From an uncultured Clostridia bacterium (GTDB lineage Bacteria > Bacillota > Clostridia > Oscillospirales > Ruminococcaceae), in contig CAMEPN010000100.1 of NCBI GenBank assembly GCA_945931735.1, positions 1 through 6,820 of the forward strand: a stretch of DNA of 6,820 nt, given 5' to 3'. The notes beneath the pieces were generated by a model that was given only the letters and a program-made list of their open reading frames with translations, was not told where the DNA came from and searched no databases. Positions 5,996-6,820 of the stretch are shown piece by piece (the stretch's first letter is position 1; every line of letters starts with the position of its first letter). The translations under genes and the position numbers were made by a program.

Positions 5996-6523
5996 ATGAA
6001 CGAGGTACTTGAAAACATCAGAACAAGGCGGAGCGTCCGCGCGTTCAAGCCCGACATGGTTCCGGAGGATATCCTGCGGCAGATAGCCGAGGCGGGAACA
6101 TGGGCGCCGACGGGGCGCAACGCGCAGTCGCCCATAATCATCGCGGTGACTAACAAGGAGCTGCGCGACAGGATCTCCGATATGAACAGGAAGATAGGCG
6201 GCTGGGACGAGGGCTTCGACCCGTTCTACGGCGCGCCCGTGATAATGATAGTGCTTGCGGACAGGAACGCGCCTACGGCGGTGTACGACGGCTCGCTTGT
6301 CATGGAAAATCTCATGCTGGCGGCAAATTCGCTCGGAGTCGGGAGTATCTGGATACACCGCGCGAGGGAGGAATTTGAAAGCGCCGAGGGCAGGGAGATA
6401 CTGCGCTCGCTCGGTATCGAGGGAGATTATGTCGGCGTGGGCAACTGCGCGCTGGGCTATGCTGCGGGGAATATCCCCGAGGGCAAGCCTAGAAAGGAAA
6501 ACTGGGTCTATTGGGTGAAGTGA
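5996..6523 (+). CDS. Nitroreductase-family FMN-dependent oxidoreductase
   Basis: The product is a 175-residue cytoplasmic flavoprotein of the small nitroreductase type, usually a homodimer with FMN at the interface that takes electrons from NAD(P)H. The FMN-phosphate contact motif RTRRSVR is at residues 9-15, followed by the substrate and flavin segment WAPTGRNAQ (36-44). The helix DGSLVMENLMLAANSLGVGS (98-117) and the C-terminal block VGVGNCALGYAAGNIPEGKPRK (146-167, with the typical G-Y...P-x-x-K-P-R-K pattern) complete the fold. It has the short form of the family and no added ferredoxin domain. The true substrate (nitroaromatic, quinone, enone or other) cannot be told from sequence. The nearest upstream DNA is the 162-bp element, and I found no convincing promoter between that element and the ribosome binding site, so transcription may come from moxR or from inside the element. 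A terminator follows at 6552. Confidence 0.92.
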   Translation: MNEVLENIRTRRSVRAFKPDMVPEDILRQIAEAGTWAPTGRNAQSPIIIAVTNKELRDRISDMNRKIGGWDEGFDPFYGAPVIMIVLADRNAPTAVYDGSLVMENLMLAANSLGVGSIWIHRAREEFESAEGREILRSLGIEGDYVGVGNCALGYAAGNIPEGKPRKENWVYWVK

Positions 6524-6551
6524 CGCTGAAAGGGTCATAGCAGATGTTCGG

Positions 6552-6594
6552 AGCCGTTTTTGATGTGATATGTCAAGGGCGGCTTTGCGTTTTT
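6552..6594 (+). terminator. Probable terminator after the nitroreductase gene
   Basis: AGCCG (6552-6556) pairs with CGGCT (6580-6584), and the arms between them continue to pair through three T-G wobbles and TTGA/TCAA, leaving a tiny loop near 6566-6570. The stem is followed by TTT, GCG and then TTTTT (6590-6594). The wobble-rich stem and interrupted T-tract make it weaker than the others in the window. Confidence 0.6.
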
Positions 6595-6611
6595 CGTTGA
6601 CCTTTTCTGTT

Positions 6612-6670
6612 TTATGGGCACCTCTAAAAACCGATTTTCTCTCAAACAAGGTTTATAGAGATGCCCTTAT
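6612..6670. mobile_element. 51-bp inverted-repeat mini-element flanked by TTAT
   Basis: GGGCACCTCTAAAAACC at 6616-6632 and GGTTTATAGAGATGCCC at 6650-6666 are inverted copies matching at 15 of 17 positions, with a 17-base middle. The bases immediately outside are TTAT on the left (6612-6615) and TTAT on the right (6667-6670), as expected for a 4-bp target-site duplication. There is no coding capacity and no T-tract, so a terminator is less likely than a deleted, non-autonomous remnant of an insertion sequence. The parent family is not identified. Confidence 0.55.
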
Positions 6671-6820
6671 GTATAATTAACTAAGCGACGGGGTACCCCC
6701 GCGGTCATTTCCGGTTGAATGAGATTTCTTGGCTCGGGTTGTCACACGCGGGCGGGGTGCCCGATAAATCGGAATTTGTCGTGGAGAATGTCTTTGACTG
6801 CAAAGCAGTCAAAGACCGGG
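6671..6820. other. Non-coding, structure-rich right end
   Basis: No open frame with a ribosome binding site is seen in this stretch, which runs to the window edge. It carries a perfect 10-bp palindrome GGGGTACCCC (6690-6699), a hairpin CGGGC-GGGGT-GCCCG (6749-6763) overlapping the dyad CCGAT-AA-ATCGG (6761-6772), and a perfect 12-bp hairpin at 6790-6816. The similar words CGGGGTACCC and CGGGGTGCCC recur about 64 bases apart. This looks like an intergenic repeat or structured RNA cut off by the window edge. Confidence 0.5.
6790..6816. repeat. Perfect 12-bp inverted repeat with AAA loop
   Basis: GTCTTTGACTGC (6790-6801) and GCAGTCAAAGAC (6805-6816) pair without mismatch around AAA. On the plus strand the hairpin is followed by CGGG, not a T-run, and no T-run lies on the other side for the minus strand, so it does not look like a standard terminator. 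It may be part of a dispersed intergenic repeat. Confidence 0.8.

Noticed and set aside
5915..6649. Minus-strand open frame (244 codons) opposite the nitroreductase gene
   Set aside because: It is antisense to a confident flavoprotein gene, runs into the inverted-repeat element, and has no family motifs.

Overview
The window looks like chromosomal DNA from a Gram-positive clostridial bacterium, most likely a Ruminococcus-like member of the Oscillospiraceae. This is an inference from the gene types (stand-alone MsiK/UgpC-type sugar ATPase, QueH rather than QueG, a DUF4830 membrane protein), strong AGGAGG-type ribosome binding sites, a textbook sigma-A promoter, and U-tract hairpin terminators. 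Coding DNA is fairly GC-rich and spacers are AT-rich. No rRNA, tRNA, CRISPR array, prophage or complete insertion sequence is visible.

Layout. Positions 1-482 hold the 3' part of a carbohydrate ABC permease (MalG type), closed by a strong terminator. An overlapping pair follows, rnhA (RNase HI) and queH (epoxyqueuosine reductase). Convergent to these, on the minus strand, lie a transglutaminase-like exported protein, broken by a one-base frameshift at the expected catalytic Asp codon, and upstream of it a small DUF4830 membrane protein. A 429-base AT-rich spacer (3241-3669) separates that pair from a divergent, apparently monocistronic ABC ATPase of the MsiK/UgpC type. After its terminator come a MoxR-family AAA+ ATPase and a small nitroreductase, separated by a 162-bp imperfect palindrome that begins inside the moxR stop codon. 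The right end (6524-6820) has no gene but is dense in inverted repeats: a terminator, a 51-bp element with 17-bp inverted ends and TTAT on both sides, and a perfect 12-bp hairpin.

How the genes may work together. The permease transcript ends without an ATPase, and the ATPase further right stands alone, so the ATPase could energise this and other sugar importers, as MsiK does in other Gram-positives. The permease fragment and the ATPase also share a codon style (CGT, CTG, GTA/GTT, AAC) unlike the GCG/CGC-rich neighbours, which suggests high expression. MoxR ATPases usually sit beside a DUF58 protein and often a transglutaminase-domain membrane protein. Here no DUF58 gene follows, and the only transglutaminase-like gene is more than 2 kb away, inverted and frameshifted.

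Most of the window is ordinary housekeeping and transport. The points worth a second look are the frameshift, the two short inverted-repeat elements, the orphan moxR, and the structured right end. I do not see convincing evidence for a new multi-gene system.
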